A stretch of DNA of 13,201 nucleotides from JAJBWD01 sp041821285 (GTDB lineage: Bacteria > Bacillota > Clostridia > Clostridiales > Clostridiaceae): assembly GCA_041821285.1 (NCBI GenBank), contig JBGUER010000086.1:1-13201 (forward strand). The letters are read 5' to 3'. Shown here piece by piece: positions 6,907 through 13,201 of this stretch. Under the pieces are notes generated by a model that worked only from the letters and a program-made list of their open reading frames with translations, was not told the DNA's origin and did not search any database. Both the position numbers and the translations under genes were made by a program. The stretch's first letter is position 1. Every line of letters begins with the position of its first letter.

Positions 6907-8568
6907 CTATAAAGTACTTTCATCTTTAGAAACAGCACATTCTATTAAGAAAGAACCTTGGCAATTTAAAGCTTCGTTAAATGCATTTTCAAGTTCTGAG
7001 TTATTAAAAACTTTTTTTCCTTTGATTTCATAGGAATCTGCTAATTTAATAAAATCAGGATTTCCAGATAAAGAAACTCCATAAGACGCATTATAAATTT
7101 TATTTTGCATTTCGTTAACCATACCCAAAACTTCATTATTAAAAAGTAAAATAATTATATTTAAATTATTTGCTTTAATTGTTCCAAGTTCAAATAAACT
7201 CATCTGAAAGCCACCATCACCTAAAACAGCTACAACTCTTTTTGAAGGATTCCCAATTTTAGCGCCTATTGAAGCAGGAAGGGAATACCCCATAGTTCCA
7301 AGGCCCCCAGAGGTTAAAAATCTTCTCTCTGCAGTTATTGAAATATTGTGAGCTGACCAAATTTGGTTTTGACCTACATCAGTTGTGAAAATGCAGTCAT
7401 CTTCCACCATTTTAGATAATAATTTTAATGCATATTTGGGATTAACAAATCCAGTATCAGAAGAAGTATCAGCACCAATGCCAGTTTCAGCACAAGCATC
7501 AGTAGTACAAGTATCAGTAGCACAAGCATTTTTAGATTTATAAGAATTTATTTCATTTAACCATTCAGTTGTATTTAAAGCAGATATACTTTCATTTAAT
7601 TTTTTTAATATACATTTAGAATCCCCAACTAAAGGAATATTTGTACCTAGGTTCTTACCTATTTCCGCAGGGTCTACATCTATATGAATTATATCTGCAT
7701 TTTTTGCAAATTTAGACCCACCAGTTGCTCTATCTGCAACACGAGTTCCAATAAGAATAACAAGATCAGCTTCTTTAACAGCTCTATTTCCTTGAATAGC
7801 GCCGTGAGTGCCAATCATTCCCATATAATAAGGGGAATCGGAATTTAAAGCATCTTTTGCCATTAAAGTATGGATTACAGGAATATGAGATTTGCCTACA
7901 AATTCTTTGAGTTCATCTTCAGCGTTTGCAGATATTATACCTCCACCTACACAGATTAAGGGTTTAACACTTTTTGAAATTTTATTAATAGCTCTTTTTA
8001 TTTGAACACTATGACCTTCAATGGTGGGTTTATATCCTCTTATATTAACTTCTAAAGGATATGAAAAATCAATTTCTTGCTTTTGAATGTCTACAGGAAT
8101 ATCTATAAGAACAGGACCTTTTCTGCCACTACCTGCAATATAAAAAGCCTCTTTAAATATTCTTGGAATGTCTTTTACATCGTTTATCAAATAATTATGC
8201 TTTGTAAATGATGAGGTAGCACCAACTACATCAGCTTCTTGGAATATATCTTTTCCGATTAAATTTGATTCAATTTGACCAGTTATAATAACCATAGGAA
8301 TAGAATCCATATAGGCTGTAGCAATGGCAGTTATAAGATTTGTAGCGCCAGGGCCTGAAGTTGCCATGCAAACTCCTGTAGTCCTTAAACTTCTTGCATA
8401 TCCAGAAGCTGCGTGACCTGCGGCTTGTTCTTGTCTAACTAAAATATGATTAATATCAGAATTTCTTAATGCTTCATAAAGAGGGACGACTGTAGCACCT
8501 GGATATCCAAATATTGTTGTAACTTTTTCATTTTCCAAACATTTAACTATTGCTTGAGAACCTAACAT
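6907..8568 (-). CDS. ilvB: Acetolactate (acetohydroxyacid) synthase, large catalytic subunit, with an unusual Cys/Thr/Asp repeat insert
   Basis: This ThDP-, Mg- and FAD-dependent enzyme condenses pyruvate with pyruvate or 2-ketobutyrate to give acetolactate or acetohydroxybutyrate. It has 553 residues in the family order. The N-terminal PYR domain holds the catalytic Glu47 in RQEQAAGHAASGYAR and the SGPGATN loop. The central FAD/beta domain shows GTRVADRATGG and IDVDPAEIGKN. The C-terminal PP domain has the ThDP motif GDG (450-452) to NN (477-478). All landmarks are intact. The oddity is residues about 348-373, in the linker between the central and PP domains. There a five-residue repeat series (ACATD, TCTTD, ACAET, GIGAD, TSSDT) is inserted before VNPKYAL. 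The start ATG follows AAGGAGGGA at good spacing. Gaps are 21 nt from leuB and 23 nt to ilvN. Co-occurrence with ilvN supports anabolic AHAS over catabolic acetolactate synthase. Confidence 0.95.
   Translation of the reverse strand: MLGSQAIVKCLENEKVTTIFGYPGATVVPLYEALRNSDINHILVRQEQAAGHAASGYARSLRTTGVCMATSGPGATNLITAIATAYMDSIPMVIITGQIESNLIGKDIFQEADVVGATSSFTKHNYLINDVKDIPRIFKEAFYIAGSGRKGPVLIDIPVDIQKQEIDFSYPLEVNIRGYKPTIEGHSVQIKRAINKISKSVKPLICVGGGIISANAEDELKEFVGKSHIPVIHTLMAKDALNSDSPYYMGMIGTHGAIQGNRAVKEADLVILIGTRVADRATGGSKFAKNADIIHIDVDPAEIGKNLGTNIPLVGDSKCILKKLNESISALNTTEWLNEINSYKSKNACATDTCTTDACAETGIGADTSSDTGFVNPKYALKLLSKMVEDDCIFTTDVGQNQIWSAHNISITAERRFLTSGGLGTMGYSLPASIGAKIGNPSKRVVAVLGDGGFQMSLFELGTIKANNLNIIILLFNNEVLGMVNEMQNKIYNASYGVSLSGNPDFIKLADSYEIKGKKVFNNSELENAFNEALNCQGSFLIECAVSKDESTL
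7450..7527 (-). repeat. In-frame 15-nt minisatellite inside ilvB
   Basis: On the + strand CAAGCATCAGTAGTA (7493-7507) and CAAGTATCAGTAGCA (7508-7522) are adjacent 15-nt units differing at 2 positions, followed by a partial CAAGCA. More degenerate units run left to about 7450. Translated on the minus strand they give the five-residue series beginning ACATD, TCTTD, ACAET. The length stays a multiple of three, so the frame is preserved. Confidence 0.75.
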
Positions 8569-8589
8569 AAAAATCCCTCCTTATTTACT

Positions 8590-9666
8590 CTATATTTCAC
8601 TTGCAATATAATTTCCCATTTCTTTTGTGGAAACTTTTATATTTCCATTTTTCATTATATCGGATGTTCTATATCCTTTTTCTAAAACCTTTGAGACTGC
8701 AGATTTTATATCATTAGAAGCGTCATCTAAGTTGAAGCTATATTTAAGCATCATAGCAAGACTCATTATGGTGCCAATAGGATTTGCAATATCAAGACCT
8801 GCGATATCAGGAGCTGAACCGTGAATTGGTTCGTATAAAGCTGCTTTATTATCACCTAAAGAAGCGGATGGAAGATTTCCAAGAGAGCCTGTAAGCATGG
8901 AAGCTTCATCACTTAAAATATCACCAAACATATTTTCAGTTACAATAACATCAAATTGATTTGGATTATTAATAAGCTGCATAGCGGCATTATCAACATA
9001 CATAAAATTAAGTTCTATATCATTATAATCAGAAGCCATATTCATAGCTATTTCTCTCCAAAGTTTAGAGCTTTCTAAAACATTAGCTTTATCAACTAAA
9101 GTAAGTTTTTTATTTCTCTTTCTTGCAGATTCAAAACCCATTTTAAGAATTCTTTCTATTTCATTAGATTTGTAGTCTATTATATCATAAGCACGAATTA
9201 TATCTTTACCATTTGAATTTATGGTTTCTCGGCCTTTTTCACCAAAATAAGCGCCTCCAATAAGTTCACGAACAATAAGTAAATCAAGCCCATCTTTTAA
9301 AACTTCTTCTTTAAGATTAGATGATGATTTTAGTTCTTTAAACAAAATAGCAGGTCTTAAATTAGCATAAACATCTAAAGCTTTTCTTATTCCTAAAAGA
9401 CCAGATTCAGGCCTTAATTTACCAGGAAGTTTATCCCATTTAGGTCCACCAACAGCGCCTAATAAAACTGCATCAGATTCTTTGCATATTTCAATAGTTT
9501 CTTTAGGAAGGGGTACTCCGGTGGAGTCTATAGCTGCACCACCTATTAAACCTTCTTTTATTTCATAATCAAATTTATATTTGTTTGCAATTTTTTCTAA
9601 GATTTTAAGTGATTCATCTATAACCTCAGGACCGATTCCATCACCTTTTAATACTGCTATTTTCAT
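8590..9666 (-). CDS. leuB: 3-isopropylmalate dehydrogenase
   Basis: This NAD-dependent enzyme oxidises and decarboxylates 3-isopropylmalate to 2-ketoisocaproate, the last committed leucine step. The N-terminus MKIAVLKGDGIGPEV, the substrate region LLGIRKALDVYANLRPA, VRELIGGAYFGEKG, the metal-binding VTENMFGDILSDEAS and the cofactor-side LYEPIHGSAPDIAG plus NPIGTIMSLAMML are all present. The frame extends ten codons further upstream, but those codons are repeat-derived. The internal ATG pair at 9667-9669 and 9664-9666 follows GGGAGG (9674-9679). The second ATG is at 7-nt spacing and matches the family start, giving 358 residues, normal for the family. Upstream, a heptad-repeat stretch separates it from leuD; downstream, ilvB follows after 21 nt. 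Confidence 0.95.
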   Translation of the reverse strand: MKIAVLKGDGIGPEVIDESLKILEKIANKYKFDYEIKEGLIGGAAIDSTGVPLPKETIEICKESDAVLLGAVGGPKWDKLPGKLRPESGLLGIRKALDVYANLRPAILFKELKSSSNLKEEVLKDGLDLLIVRELIGGAYFGEKGRETINSNGKDIIRAYDIIDYKSNEIERILKMGFESARKRNKKLTLVDKANVLESSKLWREIAMNMASDYNDIELNFMYVDNAAMQLINNPNQFDVIVTENMFGDILSDEASMLTGSLGNLPSASLGDNKAALYEPIHGSAPDIAGLDIANPIGTIMSLAMMLKYSFNLDDASNDIKSAVSKVLEKGYRTSDIMKNGNIKVSTKEMGNYIASEI

Positions 9667-9679
9667 CATAAAACCTCCC

Positions 9680-9808
9680 AAATTTTCAATTCTCAACTGA
9701 ATTTTAAATTTTCAATTCTCAACTTTCAATTCTCAATTGAACTTTTAACCTCTCAACTCTCAATTTTCAACTCATATCTTATAACTTTTAATTTTCAACT
9801 TTCAACTT
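9680..9808 (-). repeat. Degenerate heptanucleotide repeat array between leuD and leuB
   Basis: Read on the operon strand, the stretch is built of units of the form RTTGARA (GTTGAAA, ATTGAGA, GTTGAGA, ATTGAAA), with roughly a dozen recognisable copies and some broken ones. It fills almost the whole leuD-leuB gap, the only long gap in the operon. It runs into the leuD 3' end, where AAGTTGAAAGTTGAAAATTAA encodes the last residues KLKVEN and the stop (positions about 9788-9808). It stops just before the leuB ribosome binding site. No strong hairpin or terminator was seen. Confidence 0.8.
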
Positions 9809-10273
9809 ATTAATAAGTCCACCTGCATTTATAATTTCCTTCATGAAATCAGGGAAGGGGGTAGCGTAATAAACTTTGCCTTTTGTAATGTTTTTAATTT
9901 CTCCGTTAGATAAATCAACTTCAAGCAAATCACCTGGTTCAATATCTTTTGCGGCTTCAGCACATTCTATTATAGGAAGACCTATGTTTATAGAATTTCT
10001 GAAAAATATTCTAGCAAAGGTTTCAGAAATAACAACACTTATTCCAGAGGCCTTTATAGCAATAGGTGCATGTTCACGAGAAGAACCGCAACCAAAGTTC
10101 TTGCCGGCAACTATAATATCACCAGCTTTTACTTTTTTGGTAAAACCTTTATCTATATCTTCCATACAATGAAGAGCAAGCTCTTTAGGGTCGCTGGTAT
10201 TTAAGTATCTAGCAGGGATAATAACATCAGTATCTATATTATCTTTATATTTTATAACATTTCCTCTTAACAT
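9788..10273 (-). CDS. leuD: 3-isopropylmalate dehydratase, small subunit
   Basis: Together with LeuC this forms the isopropylmalate isomerase that converts 2-isopropylmalate to 3-isopropylmalate. At 161 residues it is the short swivel-domain form common in clostridia and archaea, not the form of about 200 residues of E. coli. Visible landmarks are DNIDTDVIIPARYL near the N-terminus, the substrate-binding GKNFGCGSSREHAP at about 57-70, and FARIFFRNSINIGLP. The ATG follows AAAGGAGG at 7-nt spacing. leuC lies 18 nt upstream. The final six residues KLKVEN are encoded by the heptanucleotide repeat array that fills the gap to leuB, so the native C-terminus may have been altered by the repeat. Confidence 0.95.
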   Translation of the reverse strand: MLRGNVIKYKDNIDTDVIIPARYLNTSDPKELALHCMEDIDKGFTKKVKAGDIIVAGKNFGCGSSREHAPIAIKASGISVVISETFARIFFRNSINIGLPIIECAEAAKDIEPGDLLEVDLSNGEIKNITKGKVYYATPFPDFMKEIINAGGLINKLKVEN

Positions 10274-10291
10274 GTAAAAACCTCCTTTAAT

Positions 10292-11551
10292 TTATAAATC
10301 ACAAGGTGAGCATATCTTTCCGCAAATAGCAGAAGCTGCAGCAATATAAGGACTAGCTAAATAAACTTCACTTTCAGGGTCTCCCATTCGTCCAACAAAA
10401 TTTCTATTTGTAGTAGATACGCATCTTTCTCCCTTAGCTAAAACTCCCATATGTCCACCTAAGCAAGGGCCACAAGTAGGTGTTGAAAATACTGCATTGG
10501 CATTTATAAAAATTTCAACTAATCCTTCTTTTATAGCCTGAAGATAAATCTTTTGAGTGGCTGGTATTATAATAGTTCTAACTCTTTTATTGACTTTTCT
10601 ACCTTTAAAAACTTCAGCAGCAGCCCTTAAATCTTCAATTCTTCCATTTGTACAAGAACCTATAACCACTTGGTCAATAGCAATATCTCCTACATGATCA
10701 ATAGTCCTAGCATTTTCAGGAAGGTGGGGGAAGGCGACAGTAGGTTTAATAGAAGATAAATCTATGTCATAACATTGACTGTATTCAGCGTCAGGGTCTG
10801 CCTTAAATACTTTATATTCCTTTGTAGAATGTTCATGTACATAGTCTAAAGTTTTATCATCTACTTCAAATATTCCATTTTTAGCACCAGCTTCAATAGC
10901 CATATTTGCCATAGTGAATCTACCATCCATAGATATGTTTGAAAGTCCTTTTCCAGTGAACTCCATGGATTTATATAAAGCACCGTCAACACCAATCATT
11001 CCTATAATATGAAGAATAACATCTTTCCCAGTAACATATTTGCTAAGTTTTCCTGATAAATTAAATTTAATTGCTTCAGGAACCTTAAACCAAGCTTTGC
11101 CAGTTGCCATTCCAGCTGCCATATCGGTACTACCAATACCAGTTGAAAATGCTCCAAGTGCACCATAAGTGCATGTATGGGAATCAGCCCCAATAACTGC
11201 ATCACCAGGAACCACTAACCCCTTTTCAGGAATTAATGCATGTTCTATTCCAACTTCTCCTATTTCAAAATAATTAACTATCTCCATAGAATGAGCAAAG
11301 TCTCTACACATCTTGCATTGCTCTGCAGATTTTATATCCTTGTTAGGAGTAAAATGGTCTGGAACTATAGCAATTTTGTTTTTATCAAATACTTTATTTA
11401 ATCCTATTTTATTAAATTCTTTTATAGCGACCGGGGTGGTAATATCATTACCAAGAACCAAGTCTAAATCAACATTTATTAAGTCTCCACTTTTAACTTG
11501 ATCTAAATTTGAGTGGTATGCTAATATTTTTTGGGTCATAGTCATAGCCAT
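10292..11551 (-). CDS. leuC: 3-isopropylmalate dehydratase, large subunit
   Basis: This is the [4Fe-4S] aconitase-family subunit that pairs with LeuD. The three cluster cysteines are visible at about residues 300 (GSCTNGR), 360 and 363 (TCGPCLGG). Active-site stretches IVPDHFTP, GADSHTCTYGALGAFSTGIGSTD and GRMGDPESEVYLASP are present. The length of 419 residues matches the clostridial/archaeal type rather than the proteobacterial form of about 466 residues. An in-frame TTG lies three codons upstream. The ATG at 11549-11551 is preferred because AAAGGAG (11561-11567), overlapping the leuA stop, sits 9 nt before it. The gap to leuA is 14 nt, the tightest in the operon. Confidence 0.95.
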   Translation of the reverse strand: MAMTMTQKILAYHSNLDQVKSGDLINVDLDLVLGNDITTPVAIKEFNKIGLNKVFDKNKIAIVPDHFTPNKDIKSAEQCKMCRDFAHSMEIVNYFEIGEVGIEHALIPEKGLVVPGDAVIGADSHTCTYGALGAFSTGIGSTDMAAGMATGKAWFKVPEAIKFNLSGKLSKYVTGKDVILHIIGMIGVDGALYKSMEFTGKGLSNISMDGRFTMANMAIEAGAKNGIFEVDDKTLDYVHEHSTKEYKVFKADPDAEYSQCYDIDLSSIKPTVAFPHLPENARTIDHVGDIAIDQVVIGSCTNGRIEDLRAAAEVFKGRKVNKRVRTIIIPATQKIYLQAIKEGLVEIFINANAVFSTPTCGPCLGGHMGVLAKGERCVSTTNRNFVGRMGDPESEVYLASPYIAAASAICGKICSPCDL

Positions 11552-11565
11552 TGAAATCAACTCCT

Positions 11566-13089
11566 TTATTTATCTAAATTAAAATTTATTTTATTTATAG
11601 CATTTATGAATGCATTGGCGCTTGACTCTATAACATCTGTGGATATTCCAATGCCAGAATAAGTTTTATCATTGTGTTTAATTTTAACTGAAACTTCACC
11701 TAAAGCATCTTTCCCGCTTCCAATAGCTTTTAAATAATAATCATAAAGTATAATATCAAGGTTTAAAGCTTTTTCTATAGCATTAAAAGTAGCGTTTACT
11801 GGTCCGTCGCCAATAGCGGCTTCTTCCACATAAAAATCATCATCTACTTTTATTTTTACAGAAGCTGTTGGTGTAGTATTGTTTCCGCTTAAGGTATGAA
11901 GAGATTCAAGTTTGAATTTTTCTTCATTTCTAAAGGCTTCATGCATAACAAGTACTTCAATATCTCTATCAGAAACCTTTTTCTTTTTATCTGCCAAATC
12001 TTTGAATTTAGAAAAGGCTTCATTTAATTTTTCTTGAGAAATATTAGCATAACCAAGTTCTTCTAATCTAGCTTCGAATGCATGTCTTCCAGAGTGTTTT
12101 CCAAGAATCATTTGATTTGTTTTAAGTCCAACAGATTCAGGAGTCATGATTTCATAAGTTTCTTTATTGTTTAAAACGCCATGTTGATGAATTCCAGATT
12201 CATGAGCAAAGGCATTAGCTCCTACTATAGCTTTATTTGGTTGGATTTGAATTCCAGTCATATAACTAACTAGTGAACTAGTTTTAGTTATTTCTTTAGA
12301 ATCAACAGATAGTTCATAATCTTTAAAATAATCAGCTCTAGTTTTTATTGCCATAACTATTTCTTCAAGTGCTGCATTACCAGCTCTTTCACCAAGACCA
12401 TTTATAGCACATTCTATTTGAGTAGCTCCGTTTTCTACAGCAGCTAAAGAATTTGCAACAGCCAAGCCTAAATCGTTATGACAGTGAACACTTATTATTG
12501 CATTATCAATATTTGGAACGTTTTTCTTTATCCCAGCTATAAAATTTCCAAATTCAGTTGGAGTAGAATAGCCAACTGTGTCTGGTATGTTTACAACATC
12601 TGCACCAGCGTTTATTACTCCCTCAAGAACTCTATACAAAAATTCAGGTCTTGTACGGGAGGCATCTTCAGGCGAGAATTCCACACTTGGAACTAGGGAT
12701 TTAGCGTAAGTTACCATCTCTGTGGCCATGTTATAAACTTCATCTTCTGTCATTTTTAATTTATACTCCATATGAATATCTGAAGTTGCAAGAAAAGTGT
12801 GAATTCTAGGTTTATTAGCAGATTTTATAGCTTCATATGCTCTATCAATATCTTTTTTAGTAGCTCTAGCTAAAGCAACAATATAAGGTTTTTTAATATT
12901 TTCAGCTACAGCTTTGACACCTTCAAAGTCTCCGTTTGAAGCAATGGGAAATCCTGCTTCAATAACATCAACTCCAAGCTTTTCTAGTTGTCTTGCTATC
13001 TCAAGTTTTTCATTTACATTTAAACTAACTCCTGGTGTTTGTTCTCCATCTCTTAGGGTTGTGTCGAATATATATACTTTTTTAGGCAT
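11566..13089 (-). CDS. leuA: 2-isopropylmalate synthase
   Basis: The enzyme condenses acetyl-CoA with 2-ketoisovalerate to open the leucine branch. The N-terminal HMGL-like TIM barrel shows the signature FDTTLRDGEQTPGVSL (about 8-23), the metal-binding SVHCHNDLGLAVAN and the second signature ECAINGLGERAGNAALEE. A linker with HESGIHQHGVL and LGKHSGRHAF follows. A full C-terminal LeuA allosteric domain (about 380-500, with AAIGDGPVNATFNAIEKAL and GIGISTDVIESSANAFINA) predicts leucine feedback inhibition. A TTG directly precedes the ATG. The ATG at 13087-13089 is chosen because AAAGGAG (13097-13103) is 7 nt away, against 4 for TTG, giving 507 residues. It follows ilvC by 28 nt. Sister enzymes such as citramalate synthase are less likely given leuCDB immediately downstream. 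Confidence 0.95.
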   Translation of the reverse strand: MPKKVYIFDTTLRDGEQTPGVSLNVNEKLEIARQLEKLGVDVIEAGFPIASNGDFEGVKAVAENIKKPYIVALARATKKDIDRAYEAIKSANKPRIHTFLATSDIHMEYKLKMTEDEVYNMATEMVTYAKSLVPSVEFSPEDASRTRPEFLYRVLEGVINAGADVVNIPDTVGYSTPTEFGNFIAGIKKNVPNIDNAIISVHCHNDLGLAVANSLAAVENGATQIECAINGLGERAGNAALEEIVMAIKTRADYFKDYELSVDSKEITKTSSLVSYMTGIQIQPNKAIVGANAFAHESGIHQHGVLNNKETYEIMTPESVGLKTNQMILGKHSGRHAFEARLEELGYANISQEKLNEAFSKFKDLADKKKKVSDRDIEVLVMHEAFRNEEKFKLESLHTLSGNNTTPTASVKIKVDDDFYVEEAAIGDGPVNATFNAIEKALNLDIILYDYYLKAIGSGKDALGEVSVKIKHNDKTYSGIGISTDVIESSANAFINAINKINFNLDK

Positions 13090-13117
13090 CAAATTGCTCC
13101 TTTATTTTTTATAATTT

Positions 13118-13201
13118 TTATCTTTTTTCAGGATTCCAGCTCATCATAGTTCTAAGCTCTTTTCCAACTTTTTCTATTCCTAAATTTTGTTCTTGCTTTC
13201 T
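13118..13201 (-). CDS. ilvC: Ketol-acid reductoisomerase, C-terminal fragment (cut by window edge)
   Basis: Only the last 27 codons and a TAA stop are in the window. The encoded end, including the stretch GIEKVGKELRTMMSWNPEKR, resembles the C-terminal helix of class I ketol-acid reductoisomerases (pattern IEKVGKxLRxMM followed by a Trp or Pro-Trp). The enzyme isomerises and reduces acetolactate to dihydroxyisovalerate in valine/leucine synthesis. The position immediately upstream of leuA and the presence of ilvBN in the same operon support the call. Only the tail is visible, so the identification rests on a short match plus context. Confidence 0.8.
   Translation of the reverse strand, partial: RKQEQNLGIEKVGKELRTMMSWNPEKR

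Noticed and set aside
9667..9696. Longer LeuB N-terminus (ten more residues starting MRIENLGGF).
   Set aside because: The extra codons come from the heptad-repeat region and the ribosome binding site itself. The ATG pair at 9664-9669 follows GGGAGG and matches the family start MKIAVLKGDGIGPE.
9680..9808. CRISPR-like array between leuD and leuB.
   Set aside because: The units are 7 nt and contiguous, with no unique spacers of uniform length and no cas genes nearby.
13090..13201. T-box or leucine attenuator before leuA.
   Set aside because: The sequence upstream of leuA is the end of ilvC with a 28-nt gap. Any leader regulating the operon would lie upstream of ilvC or beyond, outside the window.

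Overview
The window is AT-rich and reads as the chromosome of a low-GC, anaerobic, plant-fibre-degrading Clostridium-type Firmicute. The evidence is a HydG maturase for [FeFe] hydrogenase, strong AAGGAGG-type ribosome binding sites, A/T-ending codons, a large modular xylanase with a Gram-positive LPXTG wall-anchoring signal, and clostridial-style leucine/valine genes. I cannot name the species.

Left edge (1-983, + strand): the 3' two-thirds of hydG, ending at an intrinsic terminator. Middle (about 1037-6233): a self-contained xylan-utilisation unit on the + strand. It holds a LacI-family regulator (1357-2367) followed by a 1120-residue secreted, wall-anchored GH10 xylanase with the order CBM22-CBM22-GH10-CBM9-CBM9-LPETG (2588-5950). 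Three copies of a TGGGAACGTTCCCA-like palindrome sit at the regulator promoter and in the gap before the xylanase. They form a plausible local circuit in which the regulator controls itself and the xylanase. The unit is bracketed by two direct copies of an intergenic repeat containing a long imperfect hairpin. Each copy is preceded by a near-identical terminator.

Right half (6398-13201, - strand): a tightly spaced branched-chain amino-acid operon transcribed right to left, ilvC(partial)-leuA-leuC-leuD-leuB-ilvB-ilvN. The gaps are 14-28 nt except for leuD-leuB, where about 120 nt of degenerate heptanucleotide repeats intervene. LeuA, LeuCD and LeuB form the leucine branch from 2-ketoisovalerate. 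IlvBN and IlvC are the acetohydroxyacid synthase and reductoisomerase shared by valine, leucine and isoleucine synthesis. The operon promoter and any leader (for example a T-box) lie outside the window. The operon converges on the xylanase gene.

The metabolic genes are ordinary. The unusual material is in repeats and architecture: the repeat-flanked xylanase cassette, a sortase signal on a xylanase with this module order, a Cys/Thr/Asp-rich pentapeptide expansion inside IlvB, a heptad repeat array that supplies the last codons of leuD, and a 4 x 16-bp tandem repeat that contains the ilvN stop codon. I found no CRISPR array, tRNA, rRNA, transposase or defence system.
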